A stretch of 64,000 bases of DNA from Papilionanthe hookeriana x Papilionanthe teres (lineage: Eukaryota; Streptophyta; Magnoliopsida; Asparagales; Orchidaceae), in assembly GCA_022702705.1 (NCBI GenBank), contig CM040421.1, positions 310,001 to 374,000 on the forward strand. Direction: 5' to 3'. The notes below the pieces were generated by a model. The model saw nothing but the letters and a program-made list of their open reading frames with translations, made no database searches and was not told where the DNA came from. Below, piece after piece: positions 1 through 12,035 of the stretch; within the stretch, counting starts at the first letter, position 1, and every line of letters begins with the position of its first letter. The position numbers and the translations under genes are program-made.

Positions 1-144
1 GTTCCACTTCTCCTCTCGGGTTCTTGAAAACTTTGTCCTGGATGCATTTTTTGCTTTGATGATAGAGTTGTACCTTGACTGAGCCTTAATGTTTACAAAT
101 CGAGTCTCGTCAAAGTCAAGTCGCCTCTTTTGTTGTGGAGCCAT
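1..144 (-). CDS. Element A ORF-b, N-terminal 48 codons, runs off the left edge
   Basis: An open frame starts with ATG at 144 (minus) and runs to the edge without a stop. It begins M-A-P-Q-Q-K-R and is rich in Lys and Arg. The start and position match ORF-b of element D (start 51264, M-A-P-K-S-K), which goes on into a PF20167-like domain, so the same is expected here beyond the window. I chose the start because it is the first ATG after a leader shared in layout with D: dyads at 494-590 and a GTAAGAGC site near 341-348. Function is unknown. Confidence 0.6.
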   Translation of the reverse strand, partial: MAPQQKRRLDFDETRFVNIKAQSRYNSIIKAKNASRTKFSRTREEKWN

Positions 145-493
145 TTTCCAATCTATCAAATTTACAAAAATCTTAACTAAATTCCAAAACAATACTAGAA
201 TGGCTTCCAAAGGTGACTTAAAGTAATTTAAAATGAATTCCATGGATTTCTTCCAACTATTTTCTCCACATTTTCGATTTTTCCGAATTCCTAAATGTGG
301 AAGAAATACATGGTAACGTTTTTCGTGGGAGTGAAGCTCTTACCAAGGGAAGATGAAATCCGACGTCAAAATGGGTTGAAAATGCTCCAAATCCAAGATC
401 TCTCAAGCCCTATGTTGGTTTTTTCGAAGTTTAGAGGTAGGGGATGATGAATAGTGTCGGTTGACCGGTCAAACAAAAGGTGTTTTTCGGGTC
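145..493 (-). other. Leader of element A ORF-b with a possible splice donor
   Basis: Non-coding sequence between the dyad cluster and the ORF-b start. On the minus strand it contains CTTGGTAAGAGCTTCACTCC around 334-353. The matching leader in element D (near 51471-51478) also has GTAAGAGC, so a 5' splice site is plausible. The sequence just before the ATG is AT-rich and could hold an acceptor, but I cannot place one with confidence. Confidence 0.35.
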
Positions 494-590
494 CTCGCCG
501 TCAGCGAGAAAAATCTCGCAATCGGTGGGCTAATTAATTAAAATAAGCTTAAGTATCTGGAAAAAGCCGATGAGAGCACTGTCGTCGGGC
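494..590 (-). promoter_or_regulatory. CpG-rich dyad cluster upstream of ORF-b, element A
   Basis: Three GC-rich segments stand out from AT-rich surroundings: CTCGCCGTCAGCGAG (an inverted repeat, 494-508), CTCGCAATCGGTGGGC (515-530) and a GTCGTCGGGC copy near 581-590. They resemble the four CACCGTCGGCGG copies at 2284-2395 and those in this element's LTR (47780-47931). The role is unknown; see the finding on recurrent dyads. Confidence 0.5.
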
Positions 591-930
591 TTTTTCAAAA
601 AATTTTAATTTTTAATTTTTGTAATTTTTAATTCATTTTAAGCCTCGTTAACGTCCGATCAATCGATTCAAACATATTTTATTGTGATTAGATTTTATTT
701 TAACTCAAATAAATTCACAAAACACAAACATCACAATTTATATATAAAATCCAAGTGTTTACAATATTCGTACACAACATACTATAACAAGGTATTTTCT
801 CAACCTTAATACATCAAATTCAGTGTTGCAATCCAAACCACAACACTCAAAATGCTGAAAACAAACAACTATGCATAATCTCATATATACTGAGATCAAA
901 TATCGAAATCTAAAATAACACAAGTGCAAA
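591..930. other. AT-rich spacer between ORF-a and ORF-b of element A
   Basis: No coding frame or recognisable signal. The stretch is AT-rich with short A and T runs, and separates the end of ORF-a from the dyads upstream of ORF-b. The equivalent spacer in element D (51723-52007) is similar in composition. Confidence 0.4.
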
Positions 931-2140
931 TTACACAAATTTAAATCCAAAACAATTCAACACATAAGCAGTTATGAACGTCTTATACTCATCAGAATCA
1001 GTGCTAAACTCATCTCTGATATCACCCATTGAACGTAAATGAATGAAAAGATTGTAGAAGGGTCTGTAAGGAAACTCTTCAGTAGAATCTTCTTCTATCC
1101 ATCCTTTCTTTCTCATAAGCCGTATGAAACTAGCTTCAAGATGGCCAGAATGATCGAAATGTTCTTTCATCCTCTAGTCAATATGATCAAATAAGTCAGA
1201 GATGTTATTAATTGAAGTCATCACATTTTGTACCTCTTTTTCCAGTCTGTTGAGTCTCCATAAGATCATATTAGATTTATCAGTCAAAGGCCTAATTGAA
1301 AAAGAACTCAGATGTTTGATCCACAATTATAACTGTCTCGTTATCATCATCAGTTGTAGGAAACATATCAGTTGGATCTAAAGGTTTCCAAGGAAGAAGT
1401 ACCTTCTCCCAGGCTTCATATAAAGCTTGGTACTGACTGCAAAGTGCAGAAATTGTAGAAGGATGTCCAAGCCCAAAAATTGATCCATGAACAATCAGGC
1501 CTAAAGCAGACTTCACAATAATGGAACCAACATCAATAGGTAGTCCCTCTTGAATATAATAGTTCAGAATCGCACACTCCTTAGAAAATTTATTGACCCT
1601 CATAGTAGGTAACAGTTTTGAAGAAATAAAGAACTGCCAGTGTTTAGAAACGAGGTTTAGAAGTGATGCAGAAAAACTAACATACATGTTTTCTCTTGCT
1701 TCCCAATCTTCTGTTTCATGAGTCAAGTAACGATAGATTTCATTCTTATTATTCCTTGTAGGGACAAAGTTAGAGTAGTGGAAAATGGGTGTATTCTCTA
1801 TCAAATATAACTCATTAATTATATAAGGAGTAAAAGTTACCCATCTGCCTCGTACAGAGACGACTCCTTTGTTGATTCCATGTAAATTGGCATAGAATTC
1901 TTTTACCACAGGGATGACTACTGCAGAGGTGGTATAGCACAACACTTCCCAGTGTCGTCGCACAATCATTTCTTCGATAGGCATTGTCGAATTCTCCAAT
2001 CCTCGATTCACGAATACTCATTCCTTGATCAATCTCTTTTTCATCATTACCTTATTGAAGATTCGCTGGGCTTCGCAACTGATAAATTTTCTTCTATTGA
2101 ACACTCGAGATCTAGGGATTTCAAGGTTATTGGATGCCAT
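931..2140 (-). pseudogene. Element A ORF-a: PF20167-like 'putative plant transposon protein', broken
   Basis: The frame starts at ATG 2140 (M-A-S-N-N-L-E-I-P-R-S-R) and meets a stop near 2020. It continues open for 239 residues to 1292, then shifts frame into a tail ending at 931. The core shows VVKEFYANL, VSVRGRWVTFTPYIINELY, WQFFISSKLLP, and a CAILNYYIQEGLPIDVGSII stretch. These are the pattern of the domain named 'putative plant transposon protein' (PF20167), common beside plant Ty3/gypsy elements. The tail has heptad-like Leu/Ile spacing (NRLEKEVQNVMTSINNI) and matches the tails of the small ORF-a genes in C and D. The gene follows integrase. The name does not mean DNA transposase: I see no DDE motif. 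Function is unknown. Confidence 0.7.
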
Positions 2141-2210
2141 ATGGATGAGTTCTAGTGGAGTTTCAATTCATTTTTAGGAGATAGATAGTCTAGAAATCGA
2201 ATTCTAAGAG

Positions 2211-2217
2211 TATTTAA
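2211..2217 (-). promoter_or_regulatory. TATA-like box upstream of ORF-a, element A
   Basis: TTAAATA lies in TCCTTAAATACTC on the minus strand, about 71 to 77 bases before the ORF-a ATG. ORF-a of C (25906-25912) and D (52609-52616) have TATA-like boxes at a similar distance, each downstream of a dyad cluster. Confidence 0.35.
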
Positions 2218-2283
2218 GGAGTTAAAACCACTTAGAATTGTCAGAAACCGTCAAAATAACTCCCCGAAAGGTCTACTTGCCAA

Positions 2284-2395
2284 ACTCACCGTCGGCGATG
2301 TCGATCTCACCGTCGGCGGGATTCCTTAATAACACAAACTGAACTTGGTGGGAAAACTCACCGTCGGCGGGCTCAATCTCACCGTCGTCAGCTAA
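2284..2395 (-). promoter_or_regulatory. Four CACCGTCGGCGG-like dyads upstream of ORF-a, element A
   Basis: Four copies of CACCGTCGGCGG or close variants appear in two pairs, near 2287, 2309, 2359 and 2380. Each pair is joined by about ten bases (for example GATGTCGATCT, GCTCAATCT). They sit about 65 bases upstream of the TATA-like box of ORF-a. Related segments occur in this element's LTR and upstream of ORF-b. Confidence 0.5.
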
Positions 2396-2563
2396 GGCAA
2401 CAATTGCCCAATTTCGCTCTGGTCCGAATGCGCTCCAAATTTTTCTATGGATCCAATTATCGTGATGATCATAAGGGTATATACGAGTAGTAAAATTCAT
2501 TCATACCACAAACTAACAATAAATCAAACAAATATACAATCATTGCATATAAATAAAGATAAC

Positions 2564-2610
2564 TATGGGTTGCCTCCCATAAAACGCTTAGTTTAAAGTC
2601 GTCAGCCCGA
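2564..2610 (-). ncRNA. Conserved post-integrase hairpin motif, element A
   Basis: On the minus strand it ends in ATGGGAGGCAACCCAT, a stem ATGGG/CCCAT around AGGCAA. It is preceded by a GTCAGCCCGAC-like block (as read on the plus strand). The same motif follows integrase in C (26388-26435) and D (52941-52988). Integrase ends at 2624. I recall GGGAGGCAACCC as a recurrent motif in plant Athila-type elements. It is most likely a cis-acting RNA structure, not a free RNA. Confidence 0.45.
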
Positions 2611-2623
2611 CCTATTCAGGGTG

Positions 2624-4320
2624 TTAATCAGGTTCACTGAGCATTAAAACCTCTTTAAAATTTGGTCTTTTACCCTCAAAATATGGTTTTAATGCGTGAT
2701 ACATTTACTTTAAATCTGTTTCCAGTCTTTGGATCTTCAATTTCAACAGCTCCGTATTTAAATACTTGAGTTATAGTGAAATGTCCTAACCATCGAGATT
2801 TCAATTTCCCAGGAAATAATTTTAACCTTGAATTGTAAAGCAAAACTTCTTGTCCTGGTTCAAAATTCTTTTGATTAATCTTTCAATCATGCCATATCTT
2901 CATTTTCTCTTTATAGATTCTATCATTATTATAAGATTCATTCCTTAATTTTTCTAATTCATTCATCTGCAACAATCTCTTCTCCCCAGCATCTTTTAAA
3001 TTATAATTAAATTCTTTAATTGCTTAATATGATTTATGCTCTAATTCAACTGGAAAGTGGCAAGTCTTTCCATAAATAAGTCTGTAAGGAGTCATTACAA
3101 TCAGAGTTTTATAAGCAGTCCTGTATGCTCATAATGCAGTGTCTAGTCTTGTGGACCAATCTAATCTACTAGGGTTTACAGTCTTTTCTAAAATTCGTTT
3201 AATTTCTCGATTAAAAACTTCAGCTAATCCACTGGTCTGTGGATGATAAACAACAGATATTTTATGAATAATATTAAATTTTCTGCTAATCTTTGAATAT
3301 ATTTATTCTTAACATGGGATCCTCTGTCAGTGATAATCACTCTCGACATTCTGTATCTTGTAAAAATGTTTTTCATTAAAAATTTTGAAACACTCTTAGC
3401 ATCAGAACGAGGTTAGACTTGTGCTTGAATCCACTTAGAAACATAATCAACAATAATTAATATATATGAGTTTCTAAATGAAGGAATAAATAGTCCCATG
3501 AAATCTAATCCCCAAACATCAAAAATTTCAACTTCTAATATGAAATTCAGAGGTATTTCATTTCTTCTAGATATATTACCTACTCGTTGGCATTTATTAC
3601 AAGTTTTCATATATCTATAAATATCTCACAAGAAAGTAGACGATAAAATCCAGCTTGTAAAATTTTATATGCGGTTTTGTCGGTCCCAAAATGTCCTCCG
3701 AATTCGAATTGTGACATTTTTAAATAATCAGTTCAGTTTCTTCATAAGGCACACATCTTCTAATAATAAGATCCTTACATTGCTTATATAAATATGGTTC
3801 ATCCCAAAAATACGCTTTAGCATCATGAATGAATTTTTCTGTTGTTGCAGAGTTAACATGGGTGGTAAAATATCACTTACAATATAATTAACTATATCAG
3901 CATATCAATGTATTTTCCACTCATGTATATTATAAAATAGTTCATCAGGGAAACTGTCTGTAATTTCATTGTCAGAGTAAGATAATTCGCAATACTCTAA
4001 TCTTGACAAATGGTCTGCAATTTGATTATCAGTTGCCTTTCTATCTATTACGACAAAATCAAATTCTTGCATCAGTAATATCCATCTAATTAATCTTGGT
4101 TTGGTGTCCTTCTTTTGCATCAGATATTTAATAGCAGAGTGATCAGTATGCCTGATACATTTAGTTCCAATTAAATAAGATCTAAATTTATCAAAAGCAT
4201 ATACAATTGCTAATAATTCTTTTTCTATAACTGTATAGTTAATTTCAATATTATTAAGGGTTTTACTTGCATAGTATATAACTTTAAAATTTTTATCACA
4301 TCTTTATTCAAGAACAACTC
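2624..4320 (-). pseudogene. Element A pol, 3' part: rest of RNase H and integrase, decayed
   Basis: Reading down from 4320, RNase H resumes at the element B insertion: KVIYYASKTL, then TDHSAIKYLMQKKD and a 71-residue open stretch (4120-3905) with RWILLMQEFDFVVIDRKA and NQIADHLSRLE. Integrase follows: a zinc-finger end CNKCQRVGNISRR, the core DVWGLDFMG with the first catalytic Asp, VDYVSKW, and VIITDRGSH with the second Asp. Later sequence (LIEKLNEF region, then a C-terminal part ending L-S-E-P-D) is frameshifted. The normal job is removal of the RNA strand and insertion of the cDNA. At least six stops or frameshifts make it non-functional. Confidence 0.8.
4316..4320. repeat. Left target-site duplication of element B (AACTC)
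   Basis: Five bases just before the TGTT start of the left LTR. The matching copy is AGCTC at 42895-42899, one mismatch. Together they fix the insertion point of B in element A's RNase H coding region. Confidence 0.8.
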
Positions 4321-4849
4321 TGTTTACCTCATTTTTGGTGAGGTCTGATCTCTCTCCTTAGTACTTAGGATCTAGCCATAGGTTTTCCCTTCGACTATCC
4401 TAGAGGACTAGAAATGGGACCCACCACTTAGAAATTCAAGCAGTTCTTGACTCCTTCGAGCCCCACAACTTTGATTGTAAACCCCAGAGTCACTTGGAGG
4501 GTTGAAATCAGTATGTGGAGGTTTAAAGGATGAGTTTCCTTTAGGATTCTTTGGCCTTAGGATCACCCTGAGTGGTCTGGTCTTGGTGAGGGCAAGCTTG
4601 CACACACCACACTCTCACACACATTCTAAACCCTAAAAGCACACTCTCACCCAACTCAACTCCCTGACTCATGTAGGTAACTCATATGAATGGACCTCAA
4701 CCCCTATGCCCCTAGAAAAGAGGGTTATGAATAATGAATTGAGTGCCTAAAATGAGTCCTCTCATGGTTCTTGTGAGCTTAACATGGCTTCATGGCTCAA
4801 CCAAAATGGTCTCATTTTACTCACACCTAATTAATCTTCATTTTCCCCA

Positions 4850-6000
4850 AATTTCAATTTTTGACCCAGGACCCTAAACCCACCAAACCTACCAAATGCC
4901 ATTGAAATTGCCCAAAATTTGCAAAACTTCCTAAATTACCCAAAATTCTTAACAATCAATCCTAAATATTCTCCACCACTCAAATTGATCATCCATGGCC
5001 AAATATACCAAAATTTCCAAAATACCCCCCAATACCCTCCAAATAACCAAAATGACCATTTTGACCCAAGAATCCAAAAAATTCTAAAAATTCTCAAAAA
5101 CTTTCAGAAAACCCCAAATATTCCCAATTTCATTTTGTTCAACTGCCACATACCCCAATTTTGTCAATTTAATCCAATTTGATCAAAAAGTCCCAAATGG
5201 GCCCTTAAGGCCCAAAATGGCAATTAACCCGATCCATCCCAAATTCAGCCAAAATGTCACCCAATTTTCCCCAAATTTGTTTTGAAATCTTCCTAACATC
5301 TCCAAAAACAAAATTCAAACTTAATTTACCCCAAATTTGAACCCAAACTCCACCCAAACCTAAGTCAAACAAAAATTGCCGAAATTGGCCTAAACCAATC
5401 ATGAACCCAAACAAGCCCAAATCCCAAAATTAAGACCCAACAAAAACCAACTTTAACCCAACTCTAGCCCAAGTTAGCCCAATTTGACCCACTTTGACTC
5501 TATTATTAGAAAACCCAAATTAAACCCATTTTAACTCCAAATGACACCAAATCTTTTCAAAAAATTTCATGACACATCCCTAAACTAAATACAAAATTTA
5601 TTTGGCATAATCTTTTAAAAAATTTTCATCCAAAAGATCATTTTAAAACATAAAAGCCCACTTCCTTAAAGCATTTTAAAAGCCCATTTTCATCAAATCT
5701 AAAAAGCCCAAATGTCCAATCCAAAGACCACATGACATTTCTTTCCATCATCCATTTAATAAAATCACCCTCTAAGTTCATTTCATCATTTAAACAAACG
5801 AATATGGCCCCATGGAAATTTTCCATCAAAATGTCCAAAAATTCAAAATCTATTTCCATGAAATTGACCAAGCTTTGCCCCAAGCCAAATGGAGCCATGA
5901 AGCCATGCACAAGCCATATGCAAGCCATAGGAGCTACTTTCCACCTCAGCAAGCCATTAATGGCAAGAGGAGGAGGTTCTTTCTTAATCCCTCATTATCT
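4850..6000 (+). other. G-depleted, C/A-rich segment of the LTR
   Basis: The plus strand is dominated by A and C (repeated CCCAAA, CCAAAA). Counts on three 60-base lines (5041, 5341, 5461) give 3, 5 and 6 G. The same asymmetry is seen in the 3' LTR (about 36280-37280) and solo LTR E (about 55170-56400). It lies upstream of the TATA-like box, so probably in U3. Confidence 0.6.
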
Positions 6001-6450
6001 CTTTTAAACCCATTCATGTAACACTCTAATCTAAGTTAGCCACCTCACCATGGATGGCGACCTCACCACCCTTTCCTAGCTGACCCAAGTGACTCTCCCT
6101 CAGCCCAAAGTCAAGCCTTGGGGGGAGCACCAAGCCCAAAAGCATGGCTTGACGAAATTGGGCCCAAAATGAGCTCTCCCCCATACCATTTAAATCAAAC
6201 CCCTTTACACATGTCCAAAGCCAATTGAACTCACCAAACCCCAGCCCTGACTTCACTGGTCAAGATGGTGACCTGACCCTGCCAGCAAGCCACCTGGGTC
6301 ACCGGAAAACACCATGGCCGAGAGCTCCATGTGAGCAAAAAATTTAAATTCTCCCTTGCTCAGCTGTCCCATGGCCATGGCTCTTCTTCCCTTCATCTAA
6401 GCAGCTGATCCCAACCCCTAACTTGCCCTGATAAGCTCCCCACCCATGGC

Positions 6451-6458
6451 TATTTAAA
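6451..6458 (+). promoter_or_regulatory. Candidate TATA box in LTR of B (TATTTAAA)
   Basis: TATTTAAACACCACC follows GCTCCCCACCCATGGC. The block is kept in the 3' LTR (37956-37963) and in solo LTR E (57018-57025), although surrounding sequence differs. If it is the promoter, U3 is about 2.1 kb and R plus U5 about 5 kb. Inferred from sequence only. Confidence 0.45.
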
Positions 6459-9400
6459 CACCACCACCCCACGACCAAAAGTTTGGATGCACTGGACCTT
6501 ACCAAAACTTTGCCCAATTCATTCCAAACCCCTCTCCTAACATAGAGCAGTTGATCCCCACTGAAATCCAGGCCTAAAACCCTCTGCGCGAGCTCGATTT
6601 CGAGGCTCGATTTTAAGCCAAAACCGGGACACTTCACCACGGTGAGCCAATCTTTAAATTGATTGACTCTATACCTTCACAAGACCAAGAGAAGAAGTTC
6701 CCCAGCAAAAGCCCCTTCACTAGGCCAGCCATTCTTCCTATCGGTCAAGCTTTGAAATCAGGCTTGGTGGAAATCGAGTCTAGACATTTCACTAGGACTA
6801 GAGGCTCCATCCCTAGCTTCCTTGGACTCCAACGAACGTGTCGAGCACATCCAATCGAGGCTTCACCTCTTGGACCAAGGTATGGAGACTTCTCCTTAGC
6901 CCGAGCTTTCAGTGATCCATCATCTAATTTGAGTCAATTTCAATGCATGTTAGCCGTATGGATGTGTAGCTCTAGGCTAGACGAACATGTAAGAGAAAAC
7001 TGCATGTGATTTGGTTAACTATAGCTTGAGATCTTAAGGTTTAAGTGTGGACGGTTCTCGGGTTAGAACACCTGGGGATGATGAACGGATGTCATCCATT
7101 CGCGCGTGTATCGAATGAACGATCCATATTGTGCCGGACCGGAGCACGAGACGAGACCGCGGGGCCGCGTGGCACTGAGGTGGAAGGCGACATTGAATGG
7201 AGAAGCGCCGCGTGGGACTTCGGAGCTACCGAGGAGGATAGGGCGCCGTGTTGGATAAATTGAAAAATAGGGTTTTTTCCTATTTATTTAATTCAGCCAA
7301 CTTCAAAAATCCATATCTCTCCATAGAAAAATCACAAAAATAAAAGAAAAATACTCTCTTGCTCAGTGAACAGAGAAAAATAATGTGGAAAAGGAATTAA
7401 GTTGTATTATTAAGTATTTTATTTTTAATTAATTTAATACTGTTTTAAGTATTTCAATTCTCCATTCATGCATATAATTCACCATGGCATGGGATTATAG
7501 GGCTTTTGTAACATCTATTCTTGGGAACATTCCCTAAATTTTTCAAGGCCAGAGGCCATCTCTGTGGCAAGTTATTGATTTTCCAAGTTTATGTGTCTGC
7601 TTTGATGTTTTAATTCCAATAATTAGCATATTGCTTAAAAAATTCTAGGAAAATTAGGGAAAGTATCTTAAGACCAAATGACCCTAGTAAAATTATGGTT
7701 TGATTTAATTCCTAAAAAATAACCCTAATTAGTCTAAACACTCAAAATCGAACTTTAATTAATTAGGAGTAACAAACACCAAAATCACTTGAAAACAATT
7801 TTCCACTGTCACTTAGGATGTAGAGAGCCTTACATAAAAATTTTAAGTCAATTGGAAATAATTTAAGCCATTAAATGAATTAATTAAGTGACATAGCCAT
7901 TTTAAAAATTAAAAAATTTATAAAACCCAAAATACACTTTAAAAATTCACCAAATTGGTTCTGTGGGCTCTCTGATATCAGAGGAGTCTAAAAAAATTAA
8001 AATTGAAATTTTCTAAAAATTTTCATTTTTAACCATATTTTTAATATTTTAATAATTAAAAATTTTAAAAATCACAAAAATATTAAAATTCATAAAAATG
8101 TCATATTTGGTCCCCTAATCACTTAAGAACCAACCAAATATTTTTCCTAAGTCCCTAGGTTAAGATATTGAATTTTAAAGGCTTAAGACAATTTTTAATA
8201 TTAAAAAATGGATTTTCCAACCTTTTCACCAAATTAATTCTAATAAATCAAAAAAAATCATAAAAATATAAAATTCATTTCTCTGAACTCCTTGAGGTCA
8301 GAGGGACTTAAGAAAAATATAAAATCCATTTTTAAACTTTAATTTTATTTTTATAATTAATTAATACCCCAAAAATTAAAATAATTATAATAAATAAAAT
8401 ATATTTCAAAAAATCACCAAAATTAGTCCAAATGGTCATTTGGTCAGTAGGGACATCCCATAATATTCTTAAGGACAAAAACCTTACCTTGGTCATGTTA
8501 TTGAATTTTCATTGAAAACCCTTATTTTCCATAAAAATAATTATTAAAATTAAATTAAAAATAGAAAAAACACATTTTCTCCTCTGATATTTTAATTGAC
8601 CCATGAGTATGGTCACATAAAAATTCCAAAGTCATTTGAGTTATATTTAATTAATTATGAAGTGAACAAGCCTAAGAGGCAAAAATGATAATTATTGAAA
8701 TTTAGCCTTAATCAATATTTAGGCTTAATTATGGGTAATGGGTAATGAATGATCCTAATTAATCTCCTTAGAAGATTGAAACATGAGGGATGAAAGGGTA
8801 GAAAACCATTTATCACTTTTCCAACATAAAGAAAATGGTTATAATTTCTTAAATTATTAAAAATTTGAAGTTAATTAAAGGAGAATGTACTAAGTGAAGG
8901 GCTTTAATATTAGAAGATATTAATTTATTAATCTTAACCCCTAATTGATAGAAATCAAATACCACTTAATATTAATTTAATAACTCATTAATGAAAACTA
9001 AGATAAATTAAATAATCAAATTAAAACAATTTCTAAGATAATTTTAAAAAAATAATTTTAAAATAATATAATTAATTAAATTAAAAATAATTTTAAAAAT
9101 GACATGATTAATTCAAAACAATTTACATTAAATATAATTAAATTAAAACAATTTTAAAATAATTTAATAAACTTTAAATTAAAATTAAATTAATGCAACT
9201 AAATTAAAATCAACTTCAAATCAACACAATTAAATTAAATATAACTAAAATTAAAGTTGAGACAATTTTAAAATAGCTAAGTCAACTTTTGAAATTACAC
9301 AATCAAATTGAAATAACATAAGAAAGTTATAAATAAACTAAAATATTACAATTAATTTGAATCAATATTAAAAAACCCACTTAAATCTAAATAAGATGGT

Positions 9401-11311
9401 TAAGTTTTTTAATAACATAACCCGCCCTAAAGGCTTCCACCCACATAATTCCTAAATGGAGTATCAAGTGAAATGTCACTTCACTCATCAGATAATCAAA
9501 TGTCTAAGTTCACTAAGCAAGAAGCAAAACTTAACTAAATTCTTGGATGATTAATTCACCTGTACAATGAAATTCATTTGGACTCAAAATAATCTCAGAA
9601 GTGTTGAAAAGATATTTAGGACTCGTACTAAGCACTTCCTCAATATGATGGGATGTTTTAGAAGAACAATTGAACGTAATTCTTCTTTGGAGAAGAAAAT
9701 CATCCTTAAAACACAAGAACCTAGACGTCATAGGAATTGACTAGTAATAGGATTAGAATTTTGGTAGACAACCAGAACCTTTCCTTAGCATTACCTAGGT
9801 GTTTTCCTTGAAATATTTAAATGCTTTTGACATGTGTTTTAAGTGCAGCTTGAAGTGATGGGAAGACCCTCCAGGTATGCTTTTACTTTATTGCAATTTA
9901 CTTACTTGTACTGCACTTTACTTTTCTTGCATGTTAAACAAGAATGTCACCCTGCATGAAAACTGAAACTTTTAGGATAGCCACAAAACTGAAACCCAAA
10001 ACTAAATTAAAAGTCACAACAAGATAAAATTCACCGCTACAACATTTAAAATATAAAACAACTCAAAATTTAATCACAAACAGAATAACAAAACCACAAT
10101 TACAACTAAATTAAAACGTCTTATTGGATGATTGGAAATACCTCGGATGATGTAACCTACGTGTTGTTAACAGGACTTCCTACGGTCTAAATGATCGTGT
10201 GGAACTCATTTAGTCGAGTTTAGCAAATTCATTTGGACTAAGTGAATCCGATAAAAATAACGGTGTCGGAATGATGGAACCGTGGGATCTTAACCGGTGT
10301 TGTTATAACCAACTTTAAGATTCCCCTAACAAAATGTTAAAAACACCTAAACTTTAAGACTTTTCTAAACCAGAACACTTCTCTCATCTTCTGATTTTCA
10401 CTTTCTAAAACTAAACCTTCTGTAACAACAAGGACCTTGGAGCATAGTGGGCAGCACGGCCATCGTCGTCAGCAAAACTGAAATCTACATCAGCAAAACC
10501 TTTCTTAGCATTAAATAACGAAGTCATATGATTTCGAGGTAGTTTTCCTAGTGCAATATAATACCTCAACTTTTTGTTAGGTATTTGTATAATTATATTA
10601 TGCAAATTAAGCCCTAACTGGTCTTAGGATTCCGAGGTAGTTGTTTGGTACGACATAAACCCTCACATCTTCGAGGTTATTTGTGTGATTATATCATACA
10701 AGCATAAGTCCTAATTAACTAAAATTGGCAGGATTGAAATATTAAACAATTCTCTCAAATTGAAGCCAAACAATTGGATAGTCGGGAAGTCACCGAAGTT
10801 CACTTCGGGTTCGTGACATCCCCTACTTCTCTTCCTTTGGATTCTCAAAATAAACTGTTCCAAATTTGAGCTATTCCCTATTGAAATTTCCAAAATCCAA
10901 TTTGTTTGAAACCTTAAACTTTGAAATTCTTGAGAGCAAAATCACTGATCATTATCGAGAGTTTTCTCAAGTGTTTTCGGACATTTAAGATGTAATTAAC
11001 TATAGGGGCTTGCCCTTATAGGGAACTTTAAGAACCCAGGTAATATAAACCCTGCTTAATTCCTTTGTATTAATCAGGGGAACTTGTCGGCTTATAAAAT
11101 TGGTTCGCAGACCAAAAGGATGGCACAAATCTTCTAGTTTATTTAATCGAGCCCCATCATCAAGCGATGTGTCTATTCTTCGGGATAGATACACGGTTTG
11201 TGATGTGGTGCTTAGTTTATATAAACTATTTGGGATGTGAGATCGGTTTGATTTCATATCTTAAAATTTTTAAACTTAAAGTTATTTTCAAAATCAAATG
11301 TTTCTATCTAA

Positions 11312-11340
11312 AACTATATATATATATATATATATATATT
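11312..11340. repeat. (AT)n microsatellite near the end of the 5' LTR
   Basis: A run of alternating A and T after 'ctaaaact'. The 3' LTR has a shorter run at the same place (about 42778-42800). Solo LTR E has none here. Confidence 0.9.
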
Positions 11341-11432
11341 TAAATTAAATTTAAAATTTAAAGATCACCGACAACTTCTATAGGCGACCCCCTTTTTTAA
11401 AACACATAACCTAAAAATATGCCGACAACTTC

Positions 11433-11450
11433 TGGAGACTCTGCTGGGGA
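11433..11450 (+). other. Primer binding site of element B
   Basis: TGGAGACTCTGCTGGGGA begins five bases after the 5' LTR. This is the usual place for a primer site, and the sequence resembles the TGGCGACTC.GCTGGGGA type of Tat/Ogre elements. Which tRNA primes is uncertain; tRNA-Arg is my best recollection for this lineage. Confidence 0.65.
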
Positions 11451-12035
11451 CTAGTTCCTCTCTTTATTTTGATCAGATGGTTTTGCTTTCATAAATCTGT
11501 AGCAAGTCCATGTCCCTAGTGGACCAAGCTACCATCCTTCCGTTGAAATACCACGTTCACTTCTATCTTGAACGGGTATAATCAACTCTCTCTCTCAGAT
11601 TTTGGAGCCACTATTTAGACACCCCTAAACAGAGAGGTTCTGAAATCCTTTTACCTCTTCGAGGTGGGGTGGACCCCTAATAGGTGTTAGCTTAGGAGCG
11701 GTTCCTCGGATCGAGAAGTCTTGTGAGACTCTCCCTTCCTTTCCAATTTCTGGATTGGGTCCCGTACCTTTCCTTTGACCTCTCCCTTTTTAATTTGTTT
11801 TGTTCCTAATGAACAAACCTTCTAATAAACAAACCCTTTAATAAATGAACTTTCTGTTAAACCACAAATACATAAATAAATCAAAATCTAAAAAATATCT
11901 TGTAAATAAAATTAATAAAACAAAAAGATAAATGGAAATGTGTTCGGACTCGTTTAAAGAAATTTCCTCTCTTTCTTCATCCCGACGAAAGGAAGCATAA
12001 ATCGTAACTGACACTTAGAATCTACCCTGCAGAAA
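11451..12035 (+). other. Untranslated leader of element B
   Basis: There is no coding frame between the primer site and ORF1. The first half is mixed sequence with pyrimidine-rich parts. The second half is A-rich (TAATAAACAAACC repeats near 11805-11900). I see no strong signal. A splice site could exist here, as reported for Ogre elements, but I cannot identify one. Confidence 0.5.

Larger units (their letters stand above)
4321..11427 (+). repeat. 5' LTR of element B (7107 bp)
   Basis: It starts TGTTTACCTCATTTTTGG and ends ATGCCGACA. The same sequence recurs at 35757-42894, with an estimated 93-95 percent identity in the parts I compared. From left to right: a C/A-rich, G-poor part (about 4850-6000), a moderately GC-rich part with a TATA-like box (6451) and CpG-rich sequence to about 7260, a long AT-rich part (7260-9420), a mixed part (9420-11300), an (AT)n run and the end. 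Many short open frames occur on both strands; they are not conserved as proteins and I treat them as chance. Confidence 0.9.

Noticed and set aside
931..2140. PF20167-like protein as a DNA transposase, or as a retroviral envelope
   Set aside because: No DDE-type motif, no terminal inverted repeats, no signal peptide or membrane segment. Its place in a retrotransposon makes it an accessory protein of unknown role.
2284..2500. Open frame across the dyads of A (ADGE repeats) as a protein
   Set aside because: The repeat residues come from the dyads; C and D have different dyads with no open frame at the same place.
4850..5700. CCCAAA-rich sequence as telomere-type repeat
   Set aside because: Plant telomere repeat is CCCTAAA. 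The sequence here is irregular and part of the LTR.
5732..6021. Short protein-like frames in the LTR (ATG GAA ATT TTC CAT ... at 5812 and 37309)
   Set aside because: Present in both LTRs only because the LTRs are copies. In E the frame is broken and the spelling gives no sign of selection.
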